From: CAVXHQ01 sp963789535
Lineage (GTDB): Bacteria > Pseudomonadota > Alphaproteobacteria > Rhodobacterales > Rhodobacteraceae
Reading direction: 5' to 3'
DNA: 64,000 bases
NCBI GenBank assembly: GCA_963789535.1
Contig: CAWBKU010000004.1
Location: forward strand, 62,001-126,000
The notes beneath the pieces are model-generated. The model had not been told where the DNA came from. It worked only from the letters and a program-made list of their open reading frames with translations, and ran no database searches. The position numbers and the translations under genes were made by a program. Shown here one piece after another: positions 17,876 through 26,019 of this stretch; position 1 is the stretch's first letter; each line of letters begins with the position of its first letter.

Positions 17876-18679
17876 GTTGCTGGGACACCATCGCCGCCTA
17901 CGGCCTGCGCAGCCTCGGCGTCGGCGAACGCCTGCTGCCGCGCACCGATTTCACGCTCTGCGAGCAGTTCACCCTGATCGGCTCGGGGATGATCTGGAAC
18001 GTCTACTTCGGCGTCCTTGCCCTGATCACCGGGTTCTTCCTCGCCACGGCCGTCGCCGTGGGCAAGGCGTCGCGCTCGCACTGGACGCGCAAACCCGCCG
18101 AATGGTTCGTGTTCCTGTTCCGTGGCTCGCCGCTCTTCATCCAGTTCTTCTTCGCCTATTTCCTGTTCCTGTCGCTGAAATCCTCCTACCCCGCCTTCGG
18201 CGCCTTCACCTCCGCCTGGCTCGGCGCCGCGCTCGTCCTGTTCCTCAACACCGCCGCCTATTCGGCCGAGATCTTCTACGGCGCCCTGCAATCGGTGCCG
18301 CGCGGCGAGGTCGAGGCCGCCGACGCCTACGGCCTCTCGGGCTGGTCGCGGTTCCGGCGCGTGATCTGGCCCACCATGCTGAGGCTCGCGTGGCCCGCCT
18401 ATACCAACGAGGCGATCTTCCTGTTCCACGCCACCACGCTCGTCTTCTTCTCGGGCTTTCCGGCGATCGCAGCAGAGGGGCGACGCCCTCTATTACGCCA
18501 GCTATTTCGCCGACAAGACCTTCAACCCCTTCGTCCCCTATCCCATCCTCGCGGCCTATTTCATCCTGCTGACCCTCGCCGTCATCGGCACGATGGGGCT
18601 GGTCAATCGGCGGCTGAACCGGCATCTGCCGCAGGAACGGCGGATGTCCCTCAAGTTCCGTCCACAATTGATCAGGTAA
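17872..18679 (+). pseudogene. ABC transporter permease (second), one frameshift
   Basis: The HisMQ-type partner permease, starting with an ATGA overlap with the first permease. The first 195 residues read normally, including the coupling loop DAYGLSGWSRFRRVIWPTM. At about 18466-18470 the frame breaks: after GFPAI the sequence continues one base later as QQRGDALYYASYFADKTFNPF and on to FRPQLIR and a TAA at 18677. Removing one base in GCGATCGCAG restores a standard protein of about 268 aa. The remainder shows no decay, so a sequencing insertion is quite possible. Confidence 0.85.
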
Positions 18680-18684
18680 TCTCC

Positions 18685-20016
18685 ATGAGCTGGCTCGACG
18701 AGCATCCCGACGTCCGCAACATCCGCTGCGGCGCCGCAGACCTGAACGGTCAGGCGCGCGGCAAGCGCGTCCCCATCCGCTTCGCCCGCAAGCTCGAGGA
18801 GGAAGGCACCCGCTTTCCGCTCTCCGTCCTCAACCTCGACATCTGGGGCGAGGACGTCGAGGACAGCCCCCTCGTCTTCGCCGCGGGCGACCCCGACGGC
18901 GTGCTCCTGCCGACCGAGCGCGGCTATGTGCCGATGCCCTGGCTCTCGACGCCCTCGGCGCTGCTGCCGCTGTGGATGTTCCGCGAGGACGGCACCGTCT
19001 TCGAGGGCGACCCGCGCCATGCGCTCGCCGCCGTGCTCGACCGCTACAAGGCCCTCGGCCTCACGCCCGTCGTCGCCACCGAGATGGAGTTCTACCTCGT
19101 CGACGACACCGGCGACGGCATCCGCCAGCCACGCTCGCCCCGCTCCGGCAAACGCCGCCCCGGCGCCGAGATCCTGTCGCTGCGCGCGCTGGACGCCTTC
19201 GATATCTTCTTCACCCAGCTCTACGACGCCTGCGACGAGATGGACATTCCCGCCGAGGCCGCGATCTCCGAGGTCGGCATGGGCCAGTTCGAGATCAACC
19301 TCGAACACGTGCCCGACGCGCTGAAGGCCGCCGACGACGCCTGGCTGTTCAAGATGCTGGTCCGCGGCCTCGCGCGCAACCACAACATGGCCGCGTCCTT
19401 CATGGCCAAACCCTACGAGGAATACGCAGGCTCCGGCCTGCACATGCATTTCTCGGTGCTGGATGCCGACGGCAACAACGCCTTCGCCAACGATACCTTC
19501 GAGGGAACGCCGCTCCTGCAACAGGCCATCGCCGGCTGCCTGCACGCGATCCCCGACTGCGCCCTGATCTTTGCGCCCCACGCCAACAGCTATGACCGCA
19601 TGGTCCCCGAGAACTACGCCCCCACCGGCGTCTGCTGGGCCTACGAGAACCGTACCGCCTCGATCCGCGTCCCCGGCGGCTCGCTCAAGGCGCGCCGGAT
19701 CGAACATCGCGTCGCTGGCGGCGACGTGAACCCCTACCTGTTCATCGCCGCCGTTCTGGGTGCGGCCCTGATCGGCATCGAGGACAAGATGGTCCCCCCC
19801 GCCCCGATCTCGGGCAACGCCTACGATCAGGACATGCCGCAAATCCCCGACACCTGGGAGGCCGCCATCGACCGCTTCGACGCGAGCCCCATCGCGCGGC
19901 GGATATTCCCGGATTTGCTGGTCGACAATCTGGTGATGACCAAGCGGCAGGAGGCGCATTATTTGAAGGAACTGAACCCGGAACAGCGGCTGGAATTGTA
20001 TCTGGATACGGTGTGA
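18685..20016 (+). CDS. glutamine synthetase family ligase (first, PuuA-like)
   Basis: A 443-aa member of the glutamine synthetase superfamily that lacks the adenylylation-type length of GlnA and resembles gamma-glutamylpolyamine synthetases. Active-site blocks are present: TEMEFYLV, EVGMGQFEINLEH, ASFMAKPY, GSGLHMHFS, HANSYDR, ENRTASIRVPGG and RIEHRVAGGDVNPYL. It begins five bases after the end of the permease gene and so shares its transcript. In context it probably attaches glutamate to an amine brought in by the ABC transporter; the actual amine is unknown. Confidence 0.85.
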   Translation: MSWLDEHPDVRNIRCGAADLNGQARGKRVPIRFARKLEEEGTRFPLSVLNLDIWGEDVEDSPLVFAAGDPDGVLLPTERGYVPMPWLSTPSALLPLWMFREDGTVFEGDPRHALAAVLDRYKALGLTPVVATEMEFYLVDDTGDGIRQPRSPRSGKRRPGAEILSLRALDAFDIFFTQLYDACDEMDIPAEAAISEVGMGQFEINLEHVPDALKAADDAWLFKMLVRGLARNHNMAASFMAKPYEEYAGSGLHMHFSVLDADGNNAFANDTFEGTPLLQQAIAGCLHAIPDCALIFAPHANSYDRMVPENYAPTGVCWAYENRTASIRVPGGSLKARRIEHRVAGGDVNPYLFIAAVLGAALIGIEDKMVPPAPISGNAYDQDMPQIPDTWEAAIDRFDASPIARRIFPDLLVDNLVMTKRQEAHYLKELNPEQRLELYLDTV

Positions 20017-20107
20017 GGGATTTCGAACGTCTGGTTGGCGGACATTGCCGCAATTCTATATCAAGCCTATCGTTCTAATCATTTGATAGCAGTTGAGGAA
20101 TGAAAGC

Positions 20108-20592
20108 ATGTCGAGCGACTATTTGTATTCAGGAGATGCTGATTATCACGGGCCTGAGCCAATGGCTTATCGCCTGCACGCCGGCGCCTTTCTGGAGTGT
20201 GCGGAATTGGCACTTTCTGGCATCCGTGAAAGAGGTCAAACAGAACCCAATATGATGCAGAACGCGCCTATAGTGCATCTTATTTGCCACTCGATTGAAA
20301 TGTTTCTAAAGCTTGCTTTATACAAGACTGGAAGTAACGACAGGGACTTAAAAACCTTTGAGCTACGGCATAATCTGACGAAACTGAAAGAGAAATGCGA
20401 AAATCGCGGCGTGGTTCTTTCAGACAGCGTTGCCGAGAATGATTGATGCACTATCGCCGCTACATGAGGCGCACAAGCTTAGGTATACTGCCTTCGTTGA
20501 CGCCCCAATATGGCTTCCGCTTCAGTCCCTCAGAGATGATTGATCTGACGAAAAACCTTGTAACTGCCTCGCATCCTAGCCAAAGAGCATAG
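20108..20592 (+). pseudogene. HEPN-like protein gene, low GC, two frameshifts
   Basis: Starts MSSDYLYSGDADYHG with GAGGA 7 bases upstream. The helical pattern GAFLECAELAL, HLICHSIEMFLKLALYKTG and FELRHNLTKLKEKCENRG matches HEPN-fold proteins (the RHN of ELRHNL corresponds to the Rx4-6H-type active site only loosely). The first frame stops at 20446, but a frame one base later gives ALSPLHEAHKLRYTAFVDAP (from 20446) and, after another single-base shift near 20533, EMIDLTKNLVTASHPSQRA to the TAG at 20590. Rejoined it would be about 160 aa. Base composition is far lower in GC than its neighbours, pointing to transfer. HEPN proteins are often toxin or defence components. Confidence 0.5.
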
Positions 20593-20715
20593 TTTTTCTT
20601 GCCATCATGGATGATGACACGTTGGGCTCCAAGCCGACATTCGCACCGTAGCCCCCCATTGCCGCCACCCCCCGCACCGGGGTATCGTGCCGCATCTCCC
20701 GCCCCGAGGCCCCCC

Positions 20716-21411
20716 ATGCTCATCGGCATCCTGCAAGCCGGCCCCCTTGCCGACGCGACCGTCGCCAAACACGGCGACTACCCCGACCTCTACGCCCATC
20801 TCCTGCGCGACCAGGGGTTCACCTTCCGCTCCTTCCGCGTCGTCGACATGGCGTTCCCGGACAGCGTAACCGCTTGCGACGGCTGGCTTATCTCCGGCTC
20901 GCGCTACGGCGCCTACGAGGACATGCCCTTCATCGCCCCGCTGGAGCAATTCATCCGCGACGCCATGGCCGCCGACGTGCCGCTGGTCGGCATTTGTTTC
21001 GGCCATCAGATCATCGCGCAGGCCCTCGGCGGCACCGTCGAGAAGGTGGCGCGCGGCTGGTCGGTGGGGCGCAAGGTCTATGATTTCGACGGCACACCAC
21101 TGGCCGTGAACGCCTGGCATCAGGATCAGGTGACGGTCCTGCCCGACGGGGCGCGCGTCGTCGCGCAGACCGAATTCTGCCCCTACGCCGCGCTCGTCTA
21201 TGGCCGCGCCGCCTATTCGGTGCAGCCACACCCCGAGTTCACCGGTGCCTTCACCGTCGATCTGGCCGAGTCGCGGGGGCGGGGCGTGGTGCCGGAGGCG
21301 ATCCTCGAAACCGCCATCGCCGATGCGGGCAAACCGCTCGACAACGCCGCCATCGCCGACCGCATCGGCGCCTTCTTTCGCACTCGAAACCCATCGGGGA
21401 CCGCCGCATGA
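20716..21411 (+). CDS. class I glutamine amidotransferase-like protein
   Basis: A 231-aa class I glutaminase-fold protein: MLIGILQAGPLAD start, nucleophile Cys in VGICFGHQIIAQALGG (about residue 97), and the His-Glu pair of QPHPEF near 174. Placed between two glutamine-synthetase-like genes, it probably hydrolyses a gamma-glutamyl bond or supplies ammonia. E. coli PuuD, which frees GABA, belongs to the same fold, although closer relatives are often just labelled GMP synthase-like. GAGG lies 6 bases before the start, and its stop overlaps the next gene (ATGA). Confidence 0.85.
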   Translation: MLIGILQAGPLADATVAKHGDYPDLYAHLLRDQGFTFRSFRVVDMAFPDSVTACDGWLISGSRYGAYEDMPFIAPLEQFIRDAMAADVPLVGICFGHQIIAQALGGTVEKVARGWSVGRKVYDFDGTPLAVNAWHQDQVTVLPDGARVVAQTEFCPYAALVYGRAAYSVQPHPEFTGAFTVDLAESRGRGVVPEAILETAIADAGKPLDNAAIADRIGAFFRTRNPSGTAA

Positions 21412-22760
21412 CCTGGACCGACGACATCCCCGAGGCGGCGCGCGCCTACCTCGAGGCGAACCGCCTCGACGAGGTGGAATGCGTCGTGGCCGACCTGCCC
21501 GGCATTGCGCGCGGCAAGGCGGTGCCCGCCGCGAAATGGGAGCGGCAGAAGTATTTCCACCTGCCCAATTCGATCTTCTTCCAGACCATCACCGGCGACT
21601 GGGGCGAGGCGGCGGGCCCGGACGGCTTCACCGAACCCGACATGACCCTGCGCCCCGATCTCTCCACCGTCACCGCGGCCCCCTGGGCCGCCGACGGCAC
21701 TTTGCAGGTGATCCACGACGCCTTCGACACCAAGGGCCGCCCGGTCCCCTACGCCCCGCGCAACGTGCTGCGCCGGGTCTGCGACCTCTACAAGGCGCAG
21801 GGCTGGACGCCGGTCGTGGCGCCCGAGATGGAATTCTACCTCGTCGCCCGCAACATCGACCCGGCCAAGCCGATCGAGCCGATGATGGGCCGCACCGGTC
21901 GCCCGGCTGCGGGGCGGCAGGCCTATTCCATGTCCGCCGTCGACGACTACGGCCCCGTCATCGACGACATCTACGAATACGCAGAAATCCAGGGCTTCGA
22001 GATCGACGGCATCACCCAGGAGGGCGGCGCCGGACAACTCGAGATCAACCTCATCCACGGCGATCCCATCGCCCTTGCCGACGAGGTTTTCTTCTTCAAA
22101 CGCCTGATCCGCGAGGCCGCCCTCAAGCACGACTGCTTCGCCACCTTCATGGCCAAACCCATCGCGGGCGAGCCCGGATCGGCGATGCATGTCCACCATT
22201 CGGTGATCGACGCCAAGGGGCGCAACATCTTCACCGGCCCGGGGGGCGGCGAAACCGACGCCTTCTTCCACTTCATCGGCGGCCTTCAGGAACACATGCC
22301 GAGCGTCATCGCCGTCATCGCGCCCTATGTGAACTCCTACCGCCGCTACGTCCGCGACCACGCAGCACCCATCAACCTCGAGTGGGGCCGCGACAACCGC
22401 ACCACCGGCATTCGCATCCCGATCTCCTCGCCCGAGGCGCGGCGGATCGAGAACCGGCTGGCGGGCATGGACTGCAACCCCTATCTCTGCATCGCGGCCT
22501 CGCTCGCCTGCGGCTATCTCGGCATGATGAACGAGACGCGCCCCGACAAACGCTACCGCGGCGACGCCTACGACGCCGAGGCCGAGATCCCCGAGTCGCT
22601 GGGCGACGCGCTCGACCTCTTCGACGCGGCCAAGGAGATCCACGACGTCCTCGGGCCGGAGTTCGCCCGGGTCTATTCGATCGTCAAGCACGCGGAATAC
22701 ACCGAATTCCTTCAGGTCATCTCGCCGTGGGAGCGCGAGCATCTACTGCTGAACGTATGA
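21408..22760 (+). CDS. glutamine synthetase family ligase (second, PuuA-like)
   Basis: A 450-aa paralogue of the ligase at 18685, but well diverged. Blocks: PEMEFYLVAR, GGAGQLEINLIHG, TFMAKPIAGEPGSAMHVHHS, YVNSYRRYV, WGRDNRTTGIRIP and RRIENRLAGMDCNPYL. This version matches gamma-glutamylputrescine synthetase better than the first copy. It is coupled by ATGA overlap both to the amidotransferase upstream and to the DUF1801 gene downstream. Two ligases in one cluster suggest two amines or two steps. Confidence 0.88.
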   Translation: MTWTDDIPEAARAYLEANRLDEVECVVADLPGIARGKAVPAAKWERQKYFHLPNSIFFQTITGDWGEAAGPDGFTEPDMTLRPDLSTVTAAPWAADGTLQVIHDAFDTKGRPVPYAPRNVLRRVCDLYKAQGWTPVVAPEMEFYLVARNIDPAKPIEPMMGRTGRPAAGRQAYSMSAVDDYGPVIDDIYEYAEIQGFEIDGITQEGGAGQLEINLIHGDPIALADEVFFFKRLIREAALKHDCFATFMAKPIAGEPGSAMHVHHSVIDAKGRNIFTGPGGGETDAFFHFIGGLQEHMPSVIAVIAPYVNSYRRYVRDHAAPINLEWGRDNRTTGIRIPISSPEARRIENRLAGMDCNPYLCIAASLACGYLGMMNETRPDKRYRGDAYDAEAEIPESLGDALDLFDAAKEIHDVLGPEFARVYSIVKHAEYTEFLQVISPWEREHLLLNV

Positions 22761-23176
22761 AAGGGGCGGCGCCACCGATGCCACCCGACGTGGCGCGGGC
22801 CTTCGACGGCTTTCCCGCCGGGGCGCGCGCTGCGTCGATGGACCTGCGAGACCTGATCTTCGAGACGGCGGGCGAGACCGCAGCGGTCGGCGCGATTGTC
22901 GAGACTTTGAAATGGGGGCAGCCGTCCTATCTCCCCGCCGAGAGCCGATCGGGCACCACGGTTCGGCTCGGCGTGCCGAAGGACGGTGGCCTGGCCCTCT
23001 ATGTCCATTGCCAGACCACGCTGGTCGCCGATTTCCGGTCTTCGTTTCCGACGGGACTGCGTTATGAGGGCACACGCGCGATCCGCATCGACCCCGCCGA
23101 TCCGCCCGACCGCGAACTGGTGCGCAGGTTCGTCCGCGCGGCCCTCACCTATCATCTCGACCGGGAACGCCTCTGA
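22757..23176 (+). CDS. DUF1801 domain protein
   Basis: A 139-aa protein with the YdhG/DUF1801 pattern: LRDLIFETAGE, EETLKWGQPSY-like VETLKWGQPSYLPAE, GTTVRLGVPKDGGLALYVHCQTTL and FPTGLRYEGTRAIRID. The family fold is related to frataxin-like small domains of unknown role. It begins inside the stop of the ligase gene and stands before the FAD oxidoreductase, so it is co-transcribed with the polyamine-type genes, which is an unusual partner. Confidence 0.8.
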   Translation: MKGAAPPMPPDVARAFDGFPAGARAASMDLRDLIFETAGETAAVGAIVETLKWGQPSYLPAESRSGTTVRLGVPKDGGLALYVHCQTTLVADFRSSFPTGLRYEGTRAIRIDPADPPDRELVRRFVRAALTYHLDRERL

Positions 23177-23226
23177 CCAAGGCAGCGCCCCTTCCCGGTC
23201 CGGCGCGCAGGAAACTGGCTGACATC

Positions 23227-24536
23227 ATGAACCCGCTCTACCGCAACGACACACCCGGCGCCTATCCGCCCTCGTGGTATGCCGCCAGCGCCGCGATCCC
23301 GGCCGAGCGTCCCGCCCTGACCGGCGCGCAGCGCGCCGACGTCGCGGTCGTGGGCGCGGGCTATACCGGCCTCTGGGCGGCGCTGACGCTGGCGCGGCGG
23401 GGGATGCGGGTGGTGGTGCTCGACGCGCACCGGGTCGGCTTCGGGGCCTCGGGGCGCAACGGCGGGCAGGTCGGGTCGGGCTACAACCCCGATCAGCACT
23501 GGCTCGAGAAACGGATGGGCAAGGGCCCGGCCCGCGCGCTCTGGGATCTGGCCGAGGACGGCAAGGCGCAACTGCGCGCCTTCTGCGCCGCCCACGCGCC
23601 CGAGGCCGCCTGGCTGACCGGTGTCGCGCACGGCACCTATTCGGCGCGCGAAGCGACAGAATATCATCACCGCCGCCGAGCACCTCGCAACCGCTTACGG
23701 CTATGACCAGATCGTGCCGCTCGATGCGGACGCCATGCGCGCACTGGTTCGCTCACCGCTCTACCACGGCGGCGTCCTCGACCGCGGCGCGGGCCATATC
23801 CACCCGCTCAACTATGCGCTGGCGTTGGCGCGCGAGGCCGAGGTGGCGGGCGCGGTGATCCACGAGCGGTCCGAGGTCACGCGCCTGACCCCCGGCACCC
23901 CCGCCACGCTCGACGACGCCCGCCGGCACGCTGACCGCGGACCACGTCATCCTCGCCGGCAACGGCTATCTGCCGCCGGGGATCGAGCCGCAGACGGCGG
24001 CGCGCGTCATGCCGATCAACAGCTTCATCGCCGCGACGGAACCCTTGGGCGACCGCTGGACCGAGGTTCTGGCCGAGGATATCGCCGTCGCCGACAGCAA
24101 GTTCGTGGTGAACTATTACCGTTTCACCGCCGACCGCCGGTTCCTGTTCGGCGGTCGCGAAAGCTATTCCATCGGATTTCCGCGCGACATCGACGGCGCG
24201 CTGGTGCGCCGGATGACGACGCTGTTTCCGCAATTGAAGGGCGTGCGGATCGAGCACAGCTGGGGCGGCACTCTCGGGATCACCATGACCCGCGTGCCCT
24301 CGCTGCTGCGCCCCCATCCCAACATCCTGTCGGGTGCCGGATTCTCCGGCCACGGCGTCGCACTCTCGGGTCTGGCGGGCCGGATCATGGCCGAGGCGGT
24401 CTGGGGTCAGTCGGCCTCGTTCGACGTGATGGCGGGCCTGCCGACGCCGCGCTTTCCGGGCGGCACGGCCCTGCGCGCCCCGCTCCTCACGCTCGCCATG
24501 ACATGGTATGCGCTGCGCGACCGCCTCGGCCTCTGA
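23227..24536 (+). pseudogene. FAD-dependent oxidoreductase (PuuB/OrdL-like), two frameshifts
   Basis: A D-amino-acid-oxidase-fold flavoenzyme, probably oxidising a gamma-glutamylated amine. The dinucleotide fold is intact (VAVVGAGYTGLWAALTLARR, then GFGASGRNGGQVGSGYNPDQ). The frame breaks near 23671 (YHH to AAEHLATAYGYDQIVPLDA, an extra C in CACCGCC) and again near 23924 (DDAR to GTLTADHVILAGNGYLPPG, an extra C in CGCCGGC). The last part runs MPINSFIAATEPLG to GFSGHGVALSGLAGRIMAEA and ends at 24536. With both bases removed the product is a normal 435 aa. All catalytic segments are preserved, so the breaks may be sequence errors. Confidence 0.85.
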
Positions 24537-24552
24537 CGCCACGCGCTCCGTT

Positions 24553-24590
24553 CTTCTGGCCCGAAATACCCCCGCCGGACGCTCCGCGGC
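24553..24590. repeat. CCGAAATACC-type dispersed intergenic motif
   Basis: CTTCTGGCCCGAAATACCCC followed by CGCCGGACGC and a partial inverted CCGCGG arm lies between the convergent oxidoreductase and phaR genes. A close relative, TTCTTGCCCCAAATACCTCC with CGCCGGAGGC, occurs at 35121. Similar motifs are common at gene ends in Rhodobacterales; a transcription-ending role is likely but not shown. Confidence 0.5.
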
Positions 24591-24644
24591 CTCCACGCGC
24601 ACGGTCTCTGCCGTGGCGCGCATCCATCCCGGTCGGCTAACCCG

Positions 24645-25208
24645 CTACTTGCCCATCTTCTCGATCTTCGCCGACAGTTCGGCGAACTGGCGCCTGATGT
24701 CGTCGAGGTCGTCGCCCGGGGCGGCCTTGGGCGCCGCCTTGCCCGCCCCCGGCATCGTACCGATCCCCCCGGTCATCGCCTTGAGGAATGCCTCCTGCTG
24801 CACCCGCATCGCCTCGAATCCCGGAACAGAGGACATCGGATTGGCCTTCGTCATCGTCGCCATCGCCTTGGCCTGCCCCTCGCGCAGCATCTCGAAGGAT
24901 TTCGCGAGGAATTCCGGCACGATGCTCGCCGCGGTGCTGGTATAGCTGCGCACGAGGTCGGTCAGCACATCGACCGGCAGGACGCTCTCGCCGCGGCTTT
25001 CGTGTTCTGCGATGATCTGCAACAGGTATTGCCGCGTCAGATCATCGCCTGATTTGAGGTCCACGATCTGCACCTCGCGCCCCTCGCGGATGAAGGACGC
25101 GATATCCTCCAGGGTCACGTAGTCGCTGGTCTCGGTATTGTAGAGCCTGCGGCTGGCATAACGCTTGATGAGCAGCGGCTTGGCGGTAGAGCCGGCGGTG
25201 GGGCCCAT
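24645..25208 (-). CDS. phaR: polyhydroxyalkanoate synthesis repressor PhaR
   Basis: A 187-aa regulator that binds both PHB and DNA and represses phasin genes until polymer is present. The N-terminal PHB/PHA accumulation regulator domain is plain: LLIKRYASRRLYNTETSDYVTLEDIASFIREG, then QIVDLKSGDDLTRQYLLQII. The C-terminal half is helical and Ala/Met-rich, ending in a coiled-coil-like DDLDDIRRQFAELSAKIEKM. It follows phaP on the same strand after a strong terminator, so it may have its own promoter in the 148-base gap. Confidence 0.93.
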   Translation of the reverse strand: MGPTAGSTAKPLLIKRYASRRLYNTETSDYVTLEDIASFIREGREVQIVDLKSGDDLTRQYLLQIIAEHESRGESVLPVDVLTDLVRSYTSTAASIVPEFLAKSFEMLREGQAKAMATMTKANPMSSVPGFEAMRVQQEAFLKAMTGGIGTMPGAGKAAPKAAPGDDLDDIRRQFAELSAKIEKMGK

Positions 25209-25279
25209 GGCACTCTCCCTCTCGTGTCGTTGTGTCGGCCAAGCCTATGACGGCTCTGCCACGAATGAAAGCGCGCATG

Positions 25280-25319
25280 AAAAAGGGGGCCGCCCGCGCC
25301 GCGCGCAGACCGCCCCCCC
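25280..25319 (-). terminator. Rho-independent terminator after phaP
   Basis: On the minus strand a GGGGGC arm (complement of 25312-25318), a GC-rich loop and a GCCCCC arm (complement of 25285-25290) are followed by TTTTT (complement of 25280-25284). It begins about 38 bases after the phaP stop, separating the abundant phasin message from phaR. Confidence 0.7.
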
Positions 25320-25356
25320 TCTCGTCCGGCGCGCCGCGGGCGGCGCGCTGGTCCGC

Positions 25357-25803
25357 TTACTTCGCGGCGGCTTTCTTGGCGGCCGAGGTCATGTCCTCGG
25401 TGGCCTTCTTGGCCTGCGCCTGCACGTCGTCCGACATGTCCTTGCCCGCAGCCATCATCAGCTCGAGGGACTCGGTCTGCGCCTTCTTGGCGATCTCGGC
25501 AAAGGCGGCCATATGCTCGGCGGCGGCTTCGGCAGAGGCGGTCATGAAGTCGGTCATCGACTTGGCGTAGTCGGCGGGCTCGGTCTTGGCCGAGGCCATC
25601 GAGGACACCTTGGCGAGCGTGTCCTGCGTCCACTTGGCCGACAGGTCGGTCGACTTCTTGGCGGCGTCGAGGGCAACGGCGGACATCTTCTCGCCCAGAA
25701 CCGACTGGTTCTTGAACATGCCTTCCATGGCCTTCGTGTCGACGGGGAAAGAGCCCATCATGTCTTTGAATACGGCGGTGAAGTCCTGGGTCTTGGTAGC
25801 CAT
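25357..25803 (-). CDS. phaP: phasin, PHB granule-associated protein
   Basis: A 148-aa amphipathic helical protein that coats PHB granules. Ala/Lys/Met-rich sequence without cysteine, with heptad-like stretches (ALDAAKKSTDLSAKWTQDTL, AEAAAEHMAAFAEIAKKAQ) and the typical AKKAAAK end. Start at 25803 follows GAAAGG with an 8-base gap. It sits between phaR and the PEP-domain gene. A PhaR-type operator lies about 125 bases upstream, consistent with repression lifted when polymer forms. Confidence 0.9.
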   Translation of the reverse strand: MATKTQDFTAVFKDMMGSFPVDTKAMEGMFKNQSVLGEKMSAVALDAAKKSTDLSAKWTQDTLAKVSSMASAKTEPADYAKSMTDFMTASAEAAAEHMAAFAEIAKKAQTESLELMMAAGKDMSDDVQAQAKKATEDMTSAAKKAAAK

Positions 25804-25927
25804 CGGTAAAACCTTTCTCGTTTTTCCGGCGGGCATCCGCGCCCGCTCCTCTGTGTCGCGGTACTCCCGCGCTTCGCGCCTGACGGTGTTGGTCGCATGT
25901 CCGTCTTCGCTTGAGGAGGATATAGAT

Positions 25928-25940
25928 GCTGCACCGCAGC
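25928..25940. promoter_or_regulatory. PhaR-type operator CTGC-N3-GCAG upstream of phaP
   Basis: GCTGC-ACC-GCAGC is an exact symmetric match to the TGC-rich CTGC-N3-GCAG element bound by PhaR in Paracoccus and Rhodobacter (established from memory of that literature). It lies in the gap before phaP, whose start is at 25803. Operator role here is inferred from motif and position. Confidence 0.7.
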
Positions 25941-25977
25941 ATTGCAAGGTTTTCGCGGCGCTGCGGCGCGATTTTTT

Positions 25978-25988
25978 CTGCACCTGCA
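25978..25988. promoter_or_regulatory. secondary TGC-rich motif near phaP
   Basis: CTGCACCTGCA, a direct CTGC repeat with two-base spacing, lies 38 bases beyond the main operator. Almost the same sequence on the opposite strand (CTGCAACTGCA, complement of 30073-30083) lies between phaC and phaZ. Both could be weaker PhaR contacts. Confidence 0.4.
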
Positions 25989-26019
25989 TAATGCCCTGAA
26001 AACGCTTGGCGATCGCGCG

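Noticed and set aside
17005..20016. A 1003-residue permease-ligase fusion protein
   Set aside because: The long frame only arises because the shifted permease tail happens to run in frame into the ligase gene; the ligase has its own ATG at 18685 and the permease its proper tail one base later.
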